Below are positions 42,844-52,497 of a stretch of 64,000 nucleotides of DNA, one piece after another. Every line of letters starts with the position of its first letter. The stretch's first letter is position 1. The DNA is from Bacteroidota bacterium (lineage in GTDB: Bacteria > Bacteroidota > Bacteroidia > Cytophagales > Cyclobacteriaceae): assembly GCA_018266055.1 (NCBI GenBank), contig JAFDYT010000008.1, positions 481,357 through 545,356 on the forward strand, written 5' to 3'. The notes under the pieces were generated by a model, which saw nothing but the letters and a program-made list of their open reading frames with translations, did not search any database and was not told where the DNA came from. The position numbers were made by a program, and so were the translations under genes.

Positions 42844-44160
42844 ATGGCAAAGATTAAAGAACAAGACCGCATCCCGGTCACCAAAGTGCAACGCGCTACG
42901 AAGTTCATTGTGACGGGCGCCAAAATAGGCGGCAATTACCTGAAGCATTACAGCAAAAAAATTGTGAACCCTGATCTTACCAAAGACCAGCTTCATGAAG
43001 ACAATGCCGCTGACATCTATAATTCATTGAGTCAATTGAAAGGCAGCGCCCTTAAGGTGGCGCAAATGCTGAGTATGGATAAGAACATGCTGCCCACGGC
43101 CTATCAGCAGCAGTTTGCGATGGCGCAATACAGCGCTCCGCCGCTTTCATACCCGCTGGTGGTAAAGTCCTTTGAGCAGGCCTTTAAGAAAAGACCTTCA
43201 GAAATCTTCGAATCCTTTACTACATCCGCGATGAATGCCGCTTCCATGGGGCAAGTGCATCAGGCGGTACTCAATGGAAAAAAGCTTGCGGTGAAGATTC
43301 AATATCCGGGTGTTTCCGATACGATAAAGAGCGACCTGGCGATGGTGAAGCCAATCGCGCTGAGCATGTTTAAATTGAACCCGGTAGAGTACGACGAATT
43401 CATCGGCGAAGTGCAATCGCGCTTGCTGGAGGAAGCCAACTATTCCCTTGAACTAGAACGTTCCCTTTTGCTTTCGAAGAAATGCGCAAATATTCCTAAT
43501 CTGGTTTTCCCTAAGTATTATCAGGAATATTCATCTCCCCGGATTTTAACCATGGATTGGATAGAAGGGGAGCCGCTGGGCGAGTATCTTAAAACCAAAC
43601 GCAAGCCGGGAGCTACAGCCGACAAGCTAGGCCAGGCCATGTGGGACTTCTACCATTTCCAGATTCATACGCTCAAAACGCTGCACGCCGATCCGCATCC
43701 GGGCAACTTTATCATCACACCCGATCATAAACTCGGCGTTATCGATTTTGGCTGTGTGAAGGTGATCCCGCCTGAATTTTATAAAGTCTATTTTCAGCTC
43801 TTGGATAAAAACACGCTCACCAACAAAGCCCAGCAGCAACGGGTATTTGAGCAACTTCGGTTTGTCTATCCCGACGATTCCGAAAAGGATAAGAAATTCT
43901 TCACAGAAGTGTTTGCCACTCTAGTAGAGTTATTGGGCCGTCCCTTTCGCACGCCTTCGTTCGACTTTTCGGATAAATCCTATTTTGAATCGCTCTTTAA
44001 GTTCGGCGAAGAAATTTCAAATATGAAGGAGTTTAGGGAGTCGAAGCGAGCGCGTGGCGTTAAGGATGCCGTCTATATTAACAGAACCTACTACGGTTTA
44101 TACAATATCCTTCATGACCTGAATGCAAAAATAGACACCACCTCGTACGCCAGCGCCTAG
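42844..44160 (+). CDS. ABC1/AarF/UbiB-family atypical kinase
   Basis: 438 residues from the ATG at 42844; an earlier in-frame start would overlap the TetR gene. The family's N-terminal KxGQ signature appears as LKVAQMLSMD, with Ala in place of Gly. The Ala-rich loop is NAASMGQVHQAV, the ATP-binding lysine is in LAVKIQYPG, and the catalytic and metal sites are in HADPHPGNF (D283-N288) and GVIDFGCVK. UbiB/COQ8 proteins are atypical kinases/ATPases supporting isoprenoid quinone or lipid metabolism at membranes. This version lacks the C-terminal membrane helices of E. coli UbiB. Confidence 0.9.
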   Translation: MAKIKEQDRIPVTKVQRATKFIVTGAKIGGNYLKHYSKKIVNPDLTKDQLHEDNAADIYNSLSQLKGSALKVAQMLSMDKNMLPTAYQQQFAMAQYSAPPLSYPLVVKSFEQAFKKRPSEIFESFTTSAMNAASMGQVHQAVLNGKKLAVKIQYPGVSDTIKSDLAMVKPIALSMFKLNPVEYDEFIGEVQSRLLEEANYSLELERSLLLSKKCANIPNLVFPKYYQEYSSPRILTMDWIEGEPLGEYLKTKRKPGATADKLGQAMWDFYHFQIHTLKTLHADPHPGNFIITPDHKLGVIDFGCVKVIPPEFYKVYFQLLDKNTLTNKAQQQRVFEQLRFVYPDDSEKDKKFFTEVFATLVELLGRPFRTPSFDFSDKSYFESLFKFGEEISNMKEFRESKRARGVKDAVYINRTYYGLYNILHDLNAKIDTTSYASA

Positions 44161-44209
44161 GAATTGAGGGGGTAGATTGCACTTTTCTTTTTTGGCCTCG
44201 TTTTTGCCT

Positions 44210-44217
44210 TAACTTTG
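44210..44217 (+). promoter_or_regulatory. Bacteroidetes -7 promoter box abutting the lptF/G-like gene
   Basis: TAACTTTG, a perfect match, ending 6 nt before the ATG at 44224. A TTTG at 44191-44194 could be the -33 element, but the 15-nt spacing is short. If the box is used, the transcript would start at or very close to the ATG. Confidence 0.45.
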
Positions 44218-44223
44218 CCCGCC

Positions 44224-45825
44224 ATGAAGAAAATTGACAAACTGATCCTCTCTTCGTTTATCGGGCCTTTCATTCTCACCCTTTTTGTGGTTGTATTCAT
44301 CCTTCTTTTGGTGAATATGATCAAGTACTTCGACGATATTATCGGCAAAGACTTGGGGTGGGATGTGGTGGGTACGTTGCTTTTCTATTTTGCTGTCTCC
44401 GTAACGCCGCAGGCGCTGCCGCTTTCGATTCTGCTCTCGTCGCTCATTACGTATGGAAACCTGGGCGAGCATTTTGAACTCACTGCCGTGAAAAGCCTAG
44501 GCATCTCAATGGTGCGGAGCCTGGCACCGATATTTGCGTTTACGCTGGTCATTACTTTCCTGGCCTTTCTCTCCAATAATTATATGGTGCCGAAAGCGGC
44601 CCTGGAAACCTATAGTTTACTTTATGACATCAAACAGAAAAAGCCGGCCCTCGATTTGAAGGAAGGCGAGTTTTACAGCGGCATACCCGATATAAGCATT
44701 AAAGTAGCCAAACGGTTTAAAGACGGAATAACGCTCCAGGACGTAATCATTTACGATCATCGTGGCCGCAACGGCAACAAGCAAGTGACGATTGCCGACT
44801 CGGGCAAGATGTACACAATTCTCAATGATCAGTATTTAAAGTTGGAGTTGTTCAAGGGCTATAATTACGACGAGGGTGGAGGTCAGGATGTAACCGGCCG
44901 GACCCCTAACGACGAAACCTTCAGTAAAACCAAGTTCGGCAAAACTGAAATGGTTTTTGACTTGTCGTCCTTTGGACTTCAGCGCACGGAAAAGAAATGG
45001 TTTGCCAGCAACCGGATCATGCGCAACCTGAAAGAACTTGATCAGGACATGGACTCTGTTCACCGCGACATTCAGTCGCAACAAATGGGGATTCACAGCA
45101 TGCAGGTGTCGATGTTCAACTATCATTTTAAAAAGGATTCGGTTCCACTTACTCCAGAACTCAAGGCGTTCAAGCATTTCCGCGACTCGCTCATGGCGGA
45201 GCGCAGAAAAGACACTACGAAGCGCAACCAACCCTTGCGTTTTGACATGCCGCCGAGTGCGGGTTTTGCCCTCATTCCCCGCAAGGGCATTCCGGTTAAG
45301 ATCAATAGCAAATTCATCGCCAAGTCGGATAGTTTGTTTAGCAAACCGGCTACAGCTACTGAAATTACAAGTGCACTCAACCGCACACGCATGGCGAAAA
45401 GTCAATTGCAGAATTTTAATGCAATGATTGACAATCAGCGCTATGAGTACCGCGTGTTCAATATTCAGTGGCATAAAATCCTGGCTAATTCTATTGCCTG
45501 TATTGCCATGTTTTTGATTGGGGCGCCGTTGGGAGCGATCATTAAAAAAGGTGGGTTGGGTGTACCGGTTATCGCTTCCATCTTCTTCTTTATTATCTTT
45601 TACGTGCTGAGCCTGATGGGCGAAAAGTGGGCCCGGTCAGAGGCGGTTTCTATGATTTTCGGAATGTGGATGCCCAACGCCATCCTGTTTGCCATTGGCT
45701 TCCTGTTCCTGCGGCAGGCCCGCGCCGATGCCCGACTGTTTGATGCCGACTTCTATAATGTGGTTATCGACCGGTTTAGGCAGCGATTAAGCAGATTCAG
45801 GAAAATAAAAACACAAGGGGCATAA
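44224..45825 (+). CDS. LptF/LptG family permease (LPS export)
   Basis: 533 residues from the ATG at 44224 (MKKIDKLILSSFIGPFILTLFVVVF), the typical first helix. Three N-terminal membrane helices, a large periplasmic beta-jellyroll region (about 120-420, including a charged insert with a DSVHRDIQSQQMG segment) and three C-terminal helices (IACIAMFLIGAPLGAIIKKGGLGVP) match the YjgP/YjgQ family. LptF and LptG form the inner-membrane channel that, with LptB, extracts LPS. It is longer than E. coli LptF/G (~360), as Bacteroidota versions usually are. Whether it is F or G cannot be told; no second copy or LptB is in the window. Confidence 0.9.
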   Translation: MKKIDKLILSSFIGPFILTLFVVVFILLLVNMIKYFDDIIGKDLGWDVVGTLLFYFAVSVTPQALPLSILLSSLITYGNLGEHFELTAVKSLGISMVRSLAPIFAFTLVITFLAFLSNNYMVPKAALETYSLLYDIKQKKPALDLKEGEFYSGIPDISIKVAKRFKDGITLQDVIIYDHRGRNGNKQVTIADSGKMYTILNDQYLKLELFKGYNYDEGGGQDVTGRTPNDETFSKTKFGKTEMVFDLSSFGLQRTEKKWFASNRIMRNLKELDQDMDSVHRDIQSQQMGIHSMQVSMFNYHFKKDSVPLTPELKAFKHFRDSLMAERRKDTTKRNQPLRFDMPPSAGFALIPRKGIPVKINSKFIAKSDSLFSKPATATEITSALNRTRMAKSQLQNFNAMIDNQRYEYRVFNIQWHKILANSIACIAMFLIGAPLGAIIKKGGLGVPVIASIFFFIIFYVLSLMGEKWARSEAVSMIFGMWMPNAILFAIGFLFLRQARADARLFDADFYNVVIDRFRQRLSRFRKIKTQGA

Positions 45826-45857
45826 TTTGGATATTCTGTCAGATTACCCTAGTTTTG
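45826..45857 (+). promoter_or_regulatory. Consensus Bacteroidetes promoter for rpsO
   Basis: TTTG (45826-45829), 20 nt, then TAGTTTTG (45850-45857): both boxes are perfect at normal spacing. It begins directly after the stop codon of the lptF/G-like gene and leaves a leader of about 35 nt before rpsO. This is one of the two best promoters in the window. Confidence 0.75.
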
Positions 45858-45897
45858 CGCGATTAAAAAAGAATAAAAAGCAAAAAATCGAAAGCAG

Positions 45898-46173
45898 ATG
45901 TACCTTACAGCAACAGTAAAGCAAGATTTGTTCAGCAAACATGGATTTGCCAAGAAGAAGACTGATACGGGTTCGGCAGAGTCGCAAATCGCCCTCTTTA
46001 CCCACAGAATCAATCATTTGACAGATCACCTCAAAACGAACAAGAAGGATTATTCTACCCAAACCGGGTTGTTAAGATTGGTTGGCCAGCGCAAAAAATT
46101 GCTCAACTATCTTCAGCGCAACAACATCGAGCGTTATCGCGCCGTTCTCACAGACTTAGATCTTAGAAAATAA
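45898..46173 (+). CDS. rpsO: 30S ribosomal protein S15
   Basis: 91 residues, normal length. Conserved segments are KHGFAKKKTDTGSAESQIALFTHRINHLTDHLKTNKKDYSTQTGLLRLVGQRKKLLNYL (read in pieces at residues 14-72), with the rRNA-binding GSxE-Q-I and the H-L-K-x-H/N-K-K-D motif. S15 binds 16S rRNA early in 30S assembly. It is followed by a terminator and then pnp, the same rpsO-pnp order as in E. coli and many other bacteria. Confidence 0.98.
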   Translation: MYLTATVKQDLFSKHGFAKKKTDTGSAESQIALFTHRINHLTDHLKTNKKDYSTQTGLLRLVGQRKKLLNYLQRNNIERYRAVLTDLDLRK

Positions 46174-46192
46174 ATTATTGAATAGCAGGACA

Positions 46193-46217
46193 GGGAACCC
46201 ATCAAAGGTTCCCTTTT
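46193..46217 (+). terminator. Intrinsic terminator between rpsO and pnp
   Basis: Stem GGGAACC / GGTTCCC (7 bp, 7-nt loop) followed by TTTTCGCTTTT. It probably attenuates rather than abolishes read-through, since no perfect promoter box was seen between it and pnp. Confidence 0.8.
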
Positions 46218-46265
46218 CGCTTTTATTAACCATGGGCTGATTCGTCGGCTCTATCCCATTCATTT

Positions 46266-48413
46266 ATGAAACCTACTGTTATTACCAAGACATGCAAGTT
46301 GCCCGACGGGCGTGAAATTACTATTGAAACCGGCAAGCTGGCTCGCCAGGCCGATGGCTCCGTTGTGCTGCGCATGGGCAACACCATGTTGCTGGCTACT
46401 GTGGTGGCCAACCAGGAAGCCAAAGAGGGCGCTGATTTTTTACCCTTGTCTGTTGACTACCAGGAAAAATTCGCTTCTACCGGAAAAATCCCTGGTGGAT
46501 TTCTAAAACGCGAAGGCCGGCTTTCGGATTATGAGATCCTGATCAGCCGTTTGATTGACCGGGCCATTCGTCCTTTGTTCCCAGATGATTATCATGCAGA
46601 AACGCAGGTGAACATTCAATTGATCTCCGGCGACTTCAACGCTTTGCCCGATTCTTTGGCTGCATTTGCAGCATCAGCAGCCCTTTCTGTTTCTGATATT
46701 CCTTTTCAAGGTCCGATTTCAGAAGTAAGGGTGGCACGTGTTGACGGTCAATACGTTATCAATCCTACGTTAGAGCAAAAAGAGAAGGCAGATCTCGACT
46801 TTATCGTGGCTGCATCCATTGAAAATATCCTGATGGTGGAAGGCGAGTGCAAGGAGATCTCTGAAGCAGATATGCTCCAAGCATTGAAGCTGGCGCACGA
46901 AGCCATCAAAACACAGTGTCAGCTTCAGATCGAATTATCAGAAGCTGTTGGCAAGACAGTAAAGCGTACTTATGATCACGAGGCAAAAGACGAAGCTCTG
47001 CGCGACGAATTGCATAAACTTCTTTACGACAAGGTATATGCTGTGGCTCAAAAGCAACTGAAAAGCAAACACGATCGTGCTGAGCTTTTTAGTCAGATTG
47101 TGGACGAGTACCTCGCCTCATTGCCAGAAGACACGACAATTAATAAAGACCTTGTAAAGAAATATTACCACGACATTCACAAAAAAGCATGCCGCGATCT
47201 GGTGTTGAATGAAAAGGTGCGTTTGGATGGTCGTAAAACCACTGAGATTCGCCCGATCTGGTCGGAGGTTGATTACCTTCCTTCCGCTCACGGCTCGGCG
47301 ATTTTTACCCGCGGTGAAACTCAATCATTGACTACTGCTACACTGGGAACCAAACTGGACGAGCAGATGATCGATGGTGCCATGTTTGATGGCAACAACA
47401 AATTCATTTTACATTACAACTTCCCTGGATTTTCTACCGGCGAGGTGAAGCCTAACCGCGGACCTGGTCGTCGCGAAGTAGGTCACGGTAACCTGGCGAT
47501 GCGCTCGCTCAAGCAAGTGCTCCCCAACCTGGCCGAAAGCCCGTACACTATCCGCGTAGTTTCTGATATCCTTGAATCAAACGGTTCATCGTCAATGGCT
47601 ACGGTTTGTGCCGGATCATTGGCTTTGATGGACGCCGGCATTCAAATTTCATCGCCTGTGTCTGGTATTGCCATGGGAATGATTTCTGATAGCAAAACCG
47701 GAAAATATGCAATCCTGTCGGACATCCTTGGCGATGAAGATCACCTTGGTGATATGGACTTCAAAGTAACTGGTACCGAGAAGGGGATCACGGCTTGCCA
47801 GATGGATTTAAAAGTGGATGGATTGACCTACGAAGTATTGAGCGAAGCATTGCATCAGGCAAAAGAAGGCCGTCTGCATATTCTCAACGAAATGAAGAAG
47901 ACGCTGGCAATGCCTAAGCCTGATCTTAAGCCTCATGCTCCACGTGCCGTGACCATCACCATCGACAAAGAGTTGATCGGTGCGGTAATCGGGCCTGGTG
48001 GTAAAGTGGTGCAAGACATTCAGAAAACCACAGGCGCTACCGTAGTAATTGAAGAAGTAGGCAACAAAGGCCTCGTTAATATTTTTGCAACCGATCAAGC
48101 CATCATGGATGCTGCTGTGAAGCGTGTGAAGGCGATTGTAGCCGTACCTGAAGTAGGCGAAGTGTATTCAGGCGTGGTGAAGTCGATCATGCCTTTTGGC
48201 GCCTTCGTAGAATTTATGCCGGGTAAAGACGGATTGCTCCACATCTCAGAAATCAAATGGGAGCGCCTGGAAACCATGGATGGCGTACTCGAAGTAGGTG
48301 AGGAGGTAAAAGTGAAACTTATTGAAATCGATAAGAAAACCGGTAAATTCAGACTTTCACGTAAGGTTTTATTACCAAAGGCTCCTAAAAAAGAAGAAAC
48401 TCCTTCAGCATAG
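46266..48413 (+). CDS. pnp: Polyribonucleotide nucleotidyltransferase (PNPase)
   Basis: 715 residues, full length. Two RNase PH domains are visible: the first with [23 protein letters not shown] and RPLFPDDY, the second with [27 protein letters not shown] and [17 protein letters not shown] domain ([19 protein letters not shown]) and an S1 domain ([28 protein letters not shown]) follow. It degrades RNA 3'-5' by phosphorolysis and can add tails. Located after rpsO as is usual. Confidence 0.98.
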   Translation: MKPTVITKTCKLPDGREITIETGKLARQADGSVVLRMGNTMLLATVVANQEAKEGADFLPLSVDYQEKFASTGKIPGGFLKREGRLSDYEILISRLIDRAIRPLFPDDYHAETQVNIQLISGDFNALPDSLAAFAASAALSVSDIPFQGPISEVRVARVDGQYVINPTLEQKEKADLDFIVAASIENILMVEGECKEISEADMLQALKLAHEAIKTQCQLQIELSEAVGKTVKRTYDHEAKDEALRDELHKLLYDKVYAVAQKQLKSKHDRAELFSQIVDEYLASLPEDTTINKDLVKKYYHDIHKKACRDLVLNEKVRLDGRKTTEIRPIWSEVDYLPSAHGSAIFTRGETQSLTTATLGTKLDEQMIDGAMFDGNNKFILHYNFPGFSTGEVKPNRGPGRREVGHGNLAMRSLKQVLPNLAESPYTIRVVSDILESNGSSSMATVCAGSLALMDAGIQISSPVSGIAMGMISDSKTGKYAILSDILGDEDHLGDMDFKVTGTEKGITACQMDLKVDGLTYEVLSEALHQAKEGRLHILNEMKKTLAMPKPDLKPHAPRAVTITIDKELIGAVIGPGGKVVQDIQKTTGATVVIEEVGNKGLVNIFATDQAIMDAAVKRVKAIVAVPEVGEVYSGVVKSIMPFGAFVEFMPGKDGLLHISEIKWERLETMDGVLEVGEEVKVKLIEIDKKTGKFRLSRKVLLPKAPKKEETPSA

Positions 48414-48438
48414 TTTTTCCCTTCAATAATTAGTTAAT

Positions 48439-48446
48439 TATTTTTG
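48439..48446 (+). promoter_or_regulatory. Bacteroidetes -7 promoter box upstream of rpoD
   Basis: TATTTTTG, perfect match, 80 nt before the rpoD ATG. It overlaps an A/T-only palindrome AATAATTA-GT-TAATTATT (48425-48442), which could be a weak pnp terminator or an operator. No -33 TTG at standard spacing. Confidence 0.45.
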
Positions 48447-48526
48447 GGAATTGGGAGTGCATCCTGATTTTTTTGGGAACTTATTTCTAAATTTCACGTG
48501 TTTGATAAACGACTGTAAAATATCCG

Positions 48527-49390
48527 ATGAGACAGCTTAAAATCAGTAAACAGATTACCAACCGCGAAAGCCAGTCGCTGGATAAGTACCTCCAGGAGAT
48601 TGGTAAAGTGGACCTGCTTACTCCCGATGAAGAAGTGGAGCTAGCTAAGCGAATTAAGGAAGGAGATCAGATTGCTTTGGAGAAATTAACGAAAGCGAAT
48701 CTGCGATTTGTGGTGTCGGTAGCTAAACAATATCAAAATCAAGGGTTGTCGTTAGGAGATTTGATCAACGAAGGAAACCTTGGCTTGATTAAGGCCGCGC
48801 AGCGGTTTGATGAAACCCGTGGTTTTAAATTTATCTCTTACGCAGTATGGTGGATCCGCCAGTCTATTCTACAGGCTTTGGCCGAGCAGTCGCGGATTGT
48901 TCGCTTGCCGCTCAACCGTGTAGGATCATTGAATAAAATCTCAAAGACTTTTTCAGAACTTGAGCAAAAGTACGAGCGCGAACCTTCACCTGAAGAATTG
49001 GCCGAAGTACTTGAAGTGACAACCGCTGAAGTAGTGGATACCATGAAGATTTCTGGTCGTCACGTTTCGATGGACGCTCCTTTTGTGCAGGGCGAAGAAA
49101 ACAGCTTGCTTGACGTACTTGAAAACGACAGCGAAGAAACGCCGGATTCTGGTTTGATGACCGATTCGTTGCGTCGTGAAGTACAGCGTGCATTATCTAC
49201 ATTGACTCAGCGTGAGGCCGATGTAATCACTTTGTACTTTGGCTTGAATGGAGAGCATGCCATGACACTGGAAGAAATTGGCGAGAAGTTCAGCCTTACA
49301 CGCGAACGCGTTCGCCAGATCAAAGAGAAGGCCATTCGCAGGCTTCGCCACACTAGCCGAAGCAAAGCGCTGAAGCCCTATCTTGGTTAA
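48527..49390 (+). CDS. rpoD: Primary RNA polymerase sigma factor (sigma-70 / SigA)
   Basis: 287 residues, the short form usual in Bacteroidota: region 1.1 and the long non-conserved insert are missing. Region 1.2 reads [24 protein letters not shown]. Regions 2.1-2.4 contain [30 protein letters not shown] and [10 protein letters not shown]. Region 3 starts at [14 protein letters not shown]. Region 4 contains [15 protein letters not shown] and the [32 protein letters not shown]. It directs RNA polymerase to the TTG/TAnnTTTG promoters that recur in this window. A terminator follows. Confidence 0.97.
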   Translation: MRQLKISKQITNRESQSLDKYLQEIGKVDLLTPDEEVELAKRIKEGDQIALEKLTKANLRFVVSVAKQYQNQGLSLGDLINEGNLGLIKAAQRFDETRGFKFISYAVWWIRQSILQALAEQSRIVRLPLNRVGSLNKISKTFSELEQKYEREPSPEELAEVLEVTTAEVVDTMKISGRHVSMDAPFVQGEENSLLDVLENDSEETPDSGLMTDSLRREVQRALSTLTQREADVITLYFGLNGEHAMTLEEIGEKFSLTRERVRQIKEKAIRRLRHTSRSKALKPYLG

Positions 49391-49418
49391 CATGGTTTTT
49401 AAATCAAAATGAAATTTG

Positions 49419-49447
49419 AAAGGTCTCAAACGATGAGGCCTTTTTTT
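49419..49447 (+). terminator. Intrinsic terminator of rpoD
   Basis: Stem AAAGGTCTCA / TGAGGCCTTT (10 bp including one G-T pair, 5-nt loop) merging into seven T. Confidence 0.85.
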
Positions 49448-49463
49448 ATCTAAATGAATTACT

Positions 49464-50414
49464 ATGGATGCTATTGAAAAAGTGAAGGTGTTGATTATTG
49501 GATCTGGCCCGGCAGGCTATACCGCGGCAATATATGCAGCCCGCGCAGGACTCAAACCCGTGTTGTACACCGGCGGTCAGCCTGGCGGCCAGCTCACCAC
49601 GACTAACGATGTAGAGAATTTCCCCGGATACCCGGAAGGAATTAACGGTCCGCAAATGATGATGGACCTTCAAAAGCAAGCGGAGCGCTTTGGTACAAAG
49701 GTGAATTTTGGATTAGTCACTTCCGTCGATTTTTCATCCTATCCCTTAAAGGTAGTCGTTGACGAAACGCATACTGTGCAGGCTGAAGCTGTTATCGTAG
49801 CTACTGGGGCATCCGCCAAATATTTGGGAATTCCCTCAGAGCAAACCTACGCCAATAACGGTGTCTCGGCGTGTGCCGTGTGCGATGGATATTTCTACAG
49901 AGGCAAGGAAGTTGCGGTAGTGGGAGCCGGGGATTCGGCGGCTGAAGAGTCTACCTATCTGGCCAACCTTTGCACCAAGGTTCATTTGATTGTACGAAGA
50001 AATGAAATGCGTGCTTCTAAGATTATGCAACAGCGCGTAATGAACACACCGAATATTGAAATTCATTGGAACACCCAAACCGAGGAAATCCTCGGCGATG
50101 CCAGCGGTGTGAATGCTGTCCGACTGATTTCTAATGGCGAACGAAAAACGATTTCCGTTCAAGGTTTCTTTCTCGCCATTGGTCATAAACCAAACACCGA
50201 TGTATTCAAAGGCCAACTCGATATGGATGAAGCGGGATACGTGAAGGTAATTCCTGGCACCACCAAGACAAATGTGGAAGGTGTGTTTGCGGTAGGCGAT
50301 GTGGCTGACCGTGTGTATCGTCAGGCGATCACTGCGGCGGGCACAGGCTGCATGGGAGCCCTTGATGCAGAGAAATTTTTGGTTGCCAAGGAAATGGAAC
50401 TCGCTCATTCCTGA
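49464..50414 (+). CDS. trxB: Thioredoxin-disulfide reductase
   Basis: 316 residues. The FAD-binding motif GSGPAGYTA starts at 13, the redox-active C137-A-V-C140 lies in the NADPH domain (SACAVCDGYF), and the NADPH-binding GAGDSAAEE follows. The C-terminal FAD motif is GVFAVGDVADRVYRQ. It reduces thioredoxin with NADPH. The CxxC separates it from the related but CxxC-lacking bacillithiol-disulfide reductases. It is 4 nt upstream of bshB1, so thioredoxin and bacillithiol functions are co-expressed. Confidence 0.95.
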   Translation: MDAIEKVKVLIIGSGPAGYTAAIYAARAGLKPVLYTGGQPGGQLTTTNDVENFPGYPEGINGPQMMMDLQKQAERFGTKVNFGLVTSVDFSSYPLKVVVDETHTVQAEAVIVATGASAKYLGIPSEQTYANNGVSACAVCDGYFYRGKEVAVVGAGDSAAEESTYLANLCTKVHLIVRRNEMRASKIMQQRVMNTPNIEIHWNTQTEEILGDASGVNAVRLISNGERKTISVQGFFLAIGHKPNTDVFKGQLDMDEAGYVKVIPGTTKTNVEGVFAVGDVADRVYRQAITAAGTGCMGALDAEKFLVAKEMELAHS

Positions 50415-50418
50415 TGTT

Positions 50419-51135
50419 ATGAAATTAGATGTTCTAGTAATCGGAGCCCATCCGGACGACGCGGAGATTAGTTGTGGCGGAACCATTGCCAAGCATATTT
50501 CACTGGGCTATAAAGTGGGTATAGTTGATCTTACGCGCGGCGAATTGGGTACTCGGGGTACCGCTGAAATTCGAGACAAAGAAGCCGCAGACGCCGCAGC
50601 GATTTTAAAGGTTGAAGTTCGTGAAAACCTCGGACTGCGCGATGGATTTTTCAAGAATGCAGAAGAGGAGCAAATAAAAGTGATTCGTGCCATCCGAAAG
50701 TATAAGCCTGAAATACTATTGGCCAATGCCGTGTATGACCGTCATCCGGATCATGGCCGCGCGGCTTCCCTGATTTACGATTCTTGTTTTCTATCGGGGC
50801 TACCCAAAGTGGACACAACCGAGGGGGGGAAACCTCAGCAGGCATGGCGCCCCAAAGCGATCTACCATTTCATTCAAAGTGAATACATCAAGCCTGATTT
50901 TGTAGTTGATGTGTCCGCTTTCTGGGACAAAAAGATGGAAGCACTTAAAGCCTTCAAATCGCAGTTTTATGATCCCTCAAGCAATGAGCCTGAGACTTTT
51001 ATTTCTAATCCAGGGTTTATGAAACTGATTGAAACCCGTGGCCACGAGTTAGGATATACGATCGGCGCGAAATACGGTGAGGGTTTTACCGTAAGAAAAT
51101 TAATGGGAGTAGATAATCTATTTCAGCTAAAGTAA
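50419..51135 (+). CDS. bshB1: N-acetyl-alpha-D-glucosaminyl-L-malate deacetylase 1 (bacillithiol biosynthesis)
   Basis: 238 residues from the ATG at 50419, which gives MKLDVLVIGAHPDDAEI; an upstream frame extending to 50299 overlaps trxB and is not used. The LmbE/PIG-L zinc site is H11-P-D13-D14, with the downstream motif NAVYDRHPDHGRAA. The DLTRGELGTRGTAEIRDKEA stretch (residues 37-56) matches BshB1. It removes acetate from GlcNAc-malate, the second step of bacillithiol synthesis. BshA and BshC are not in the window. The bacilliredoxin at 15837-16253 is the expected partner system. Confidence 0.93.
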   Translation: MKLDVLVIGAHPDDAEISCGGTIAKHISLGYKVGIVDLTRGELGTRGTAEIRDKEAADAAAILKVEVRENLGLRDGFFKNAEEEQIKVIRAIRKYKPEILLANAVYDRHPDHGRAASLIYDSCFLSGLPKVDTTEGGKPQQAWRPKAIYHFIQSEYIKPDFVVDVSAFWDKKMEALKAFKSQFYDPSSNEPETFISNPGFMKLIETRGHELGYTIGAKYGEGFTVRKLMGVDNLFQLK

Positions 51136-51137
51136 GA

Positions 51138-51779
51138 TCAAGGCGCCAGCCGGTTAATCGCCCAGCCGGCATCTGATTTGGTAAACACAATTCGATCATG
51201 CAGGCGACTTGGTCTGCCTTGCCAGAATTCAATTCGAATAGGGTCAACCGCGTAGCCTCCCCATTGATTTGGCTTTGGGAGTTTGTCTGCGCCCTCAAAT
51301 TTTTTCTGCATTTCTACTACACGCTTCTCAAGTATTTCTCTTGACGCGATGACTGTGCTCTGGGGGGACGCCCAGGCGCCGATCTGGCTTTCGCGCGGAC
51401 GACTTTGAAAGTAGTTTTCTGAAACAGATTGATCAAGGCGAGAGGCTATTCCATCCACGCGCACCTGACGCTCTAGTTCGGGCCAGAAAAATGTTAACGC
51501 ACAGGCAGGGTTTGTTTCCAATTCCTTTCCTTTTTGACTTTGATAGTTGGTATAGAATTGAAATTTTTCATTTTCAATTCCTTTCAATAAAACAATTCTA
51601 CCCGAAGGGAATCCGTTTTCAGATACCGTAGAAAGCGTGAGTGCATTGGGCTCGACAACGTGTGCGGCAATTGCTTCGTCAAACCATCTTTTGAATTGCT
51701 GCAACGGATTTTTATCAATACTCTCAATATCTAACGAATATTTTGAATATTCTTGGCGAATGTCAGCGATTGGTTTCAA
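51138..51779 (-). CDS. pdxH: Pyridoxamine/pyridoxine 5'-phosphate oxidase
   Basis: 213 residues. FMN/PLP-binding signatures are SGRIVLLKGIENEKFQFYTNY, ALTFFWPELERQVRVDG and the C-terminal IEFWQGRPSRLHDRIVF, ending in the conserved R-L-A-P. It makes pyridoxal 5'-phosphate, the cofactor of several enzymes here (IlvE, SufS, DegT). The start is a TTG at 51779, the only usable start between an in-frame stop and the conserved region. A perfect -7 box (51777-51784) overlaps that codon, so either the box is chance or translation begins otherwise. Convergent with bshB1, 2 nt apart. Confidence 0.94.
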   Translation of the reverse strand: MKPIADIRQEYSKYSLDIESIDKNPLQQFKRWFDEAIAAHVVEPNALTLSTVSENGFPSGRIVLLKGIENEKFQFYTNYQSQKGKELETNPACALTFFWPELERQVRVDGIASRLDQSVSENYFQSRPRESQIGAWASPQSTVIASREILEKRVVEMQKKFEGADKLPKPNQWGGYAVDPIRIEFWQGRPSRLHDRIVFTKSDAGWAINRLAP

Positions 51780-51885
51780 ATGTAGTTGCGGTTAATGTAA
51801 AAAAAAGTTTGATTTGTTATTATAAAGCCGGTACTCGATTGGTGTAATAAACCTTTGGCAATTTACAGACGTTTTAGGAAAAGGC

Positions 51886-52461
51886 ATGGATTTCTTTGAT
51901 TATTCGAATAAGCTTAAGCCCGAAGCAGGACGCTTGTTAATATCAGAGCCTTACTTGTCGGATCCTAACTTTGAGCGCACCATCATTTTACTTTGTGAGC
52001 ACAATGAAGAAGGGTCAGTGGGGTTTGTCTTAAATAAACCATCGTTGTCAAAACTAAATGAACTGATAAACGATCTGAGTGATTTAGAGAATGTACTTTG
52101 TATTGGTGGACCGGTGCAGCAAGACACACTTCATTTTTTGCATCAGTGCGGAGATATTGAAGGTGCAATCGAAGTAGGTGACAATATTTATTGGGGCGGC
52201 GAATTTGAGCAATTGATCGGTAAGATCGAAACGCAACAAATTGAGTCGTCCGAAATTAAGTTCTTTGTTGGCTATAGCGGATGGTCGCCAGGGCAGTTGG
52301 AGGAAGAGATAAAGTTAAATTCGTGGATTGTAAGTAACCTGGCATCCTCAGAATTGATATTTGAAACTCCGGTAGAAGAAATGTGGCGGTTGACATTAAG
52401 GAAGATGGGAGGAAGGTTCTCCATGTACTCCAATTACCCGGTTGACCCCTCCATGAATTGA
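51886..52461 (+). CDS. YqgE/AlgH family protein (UPF0301)
   Basis: 191 residues, usual length. Family motifs: AGRLLISEPYLSDPNFERTIILLCEHNEEGSVGFVLNKP (residues 14-52, in pieces), LCIGGPVQQDTLHFLH, and FFVGYSGWSPGQLEEEI. Biochemical role is unresolved across the family; some members influence alginate regulation. Located upstream of the DUF349 gene with a 36-nt gap. Confidence 0.92.
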   Translation: MDFFDYSNKLKPEAGRLLISEPYLSDPNFERTIILLCEHNEEGSVGFVLNKPSLSKLNELINDLSDLENVLCIGGPVQQDTLHFLHQCGDIEGAIEVGDNIYWGGEFEQLIGKIETQQIESSEIKFFVGYSGWSPGQLEEEIKLNSWIVSNLASSELIFETPVEEMWRLTLRKMGGRFSMYSNYPVDPSMN

Positions 52462-52497
52462 ATGATTTTCGTATTTTTACAATTTACATAACGCGTA

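Noticed and set aside
51777-51784. Promoter for pdxH
   Set aside because: Although the box is perfect, it overlaps the start codon and has no -33 element, so it is not listed as a promoter feature.
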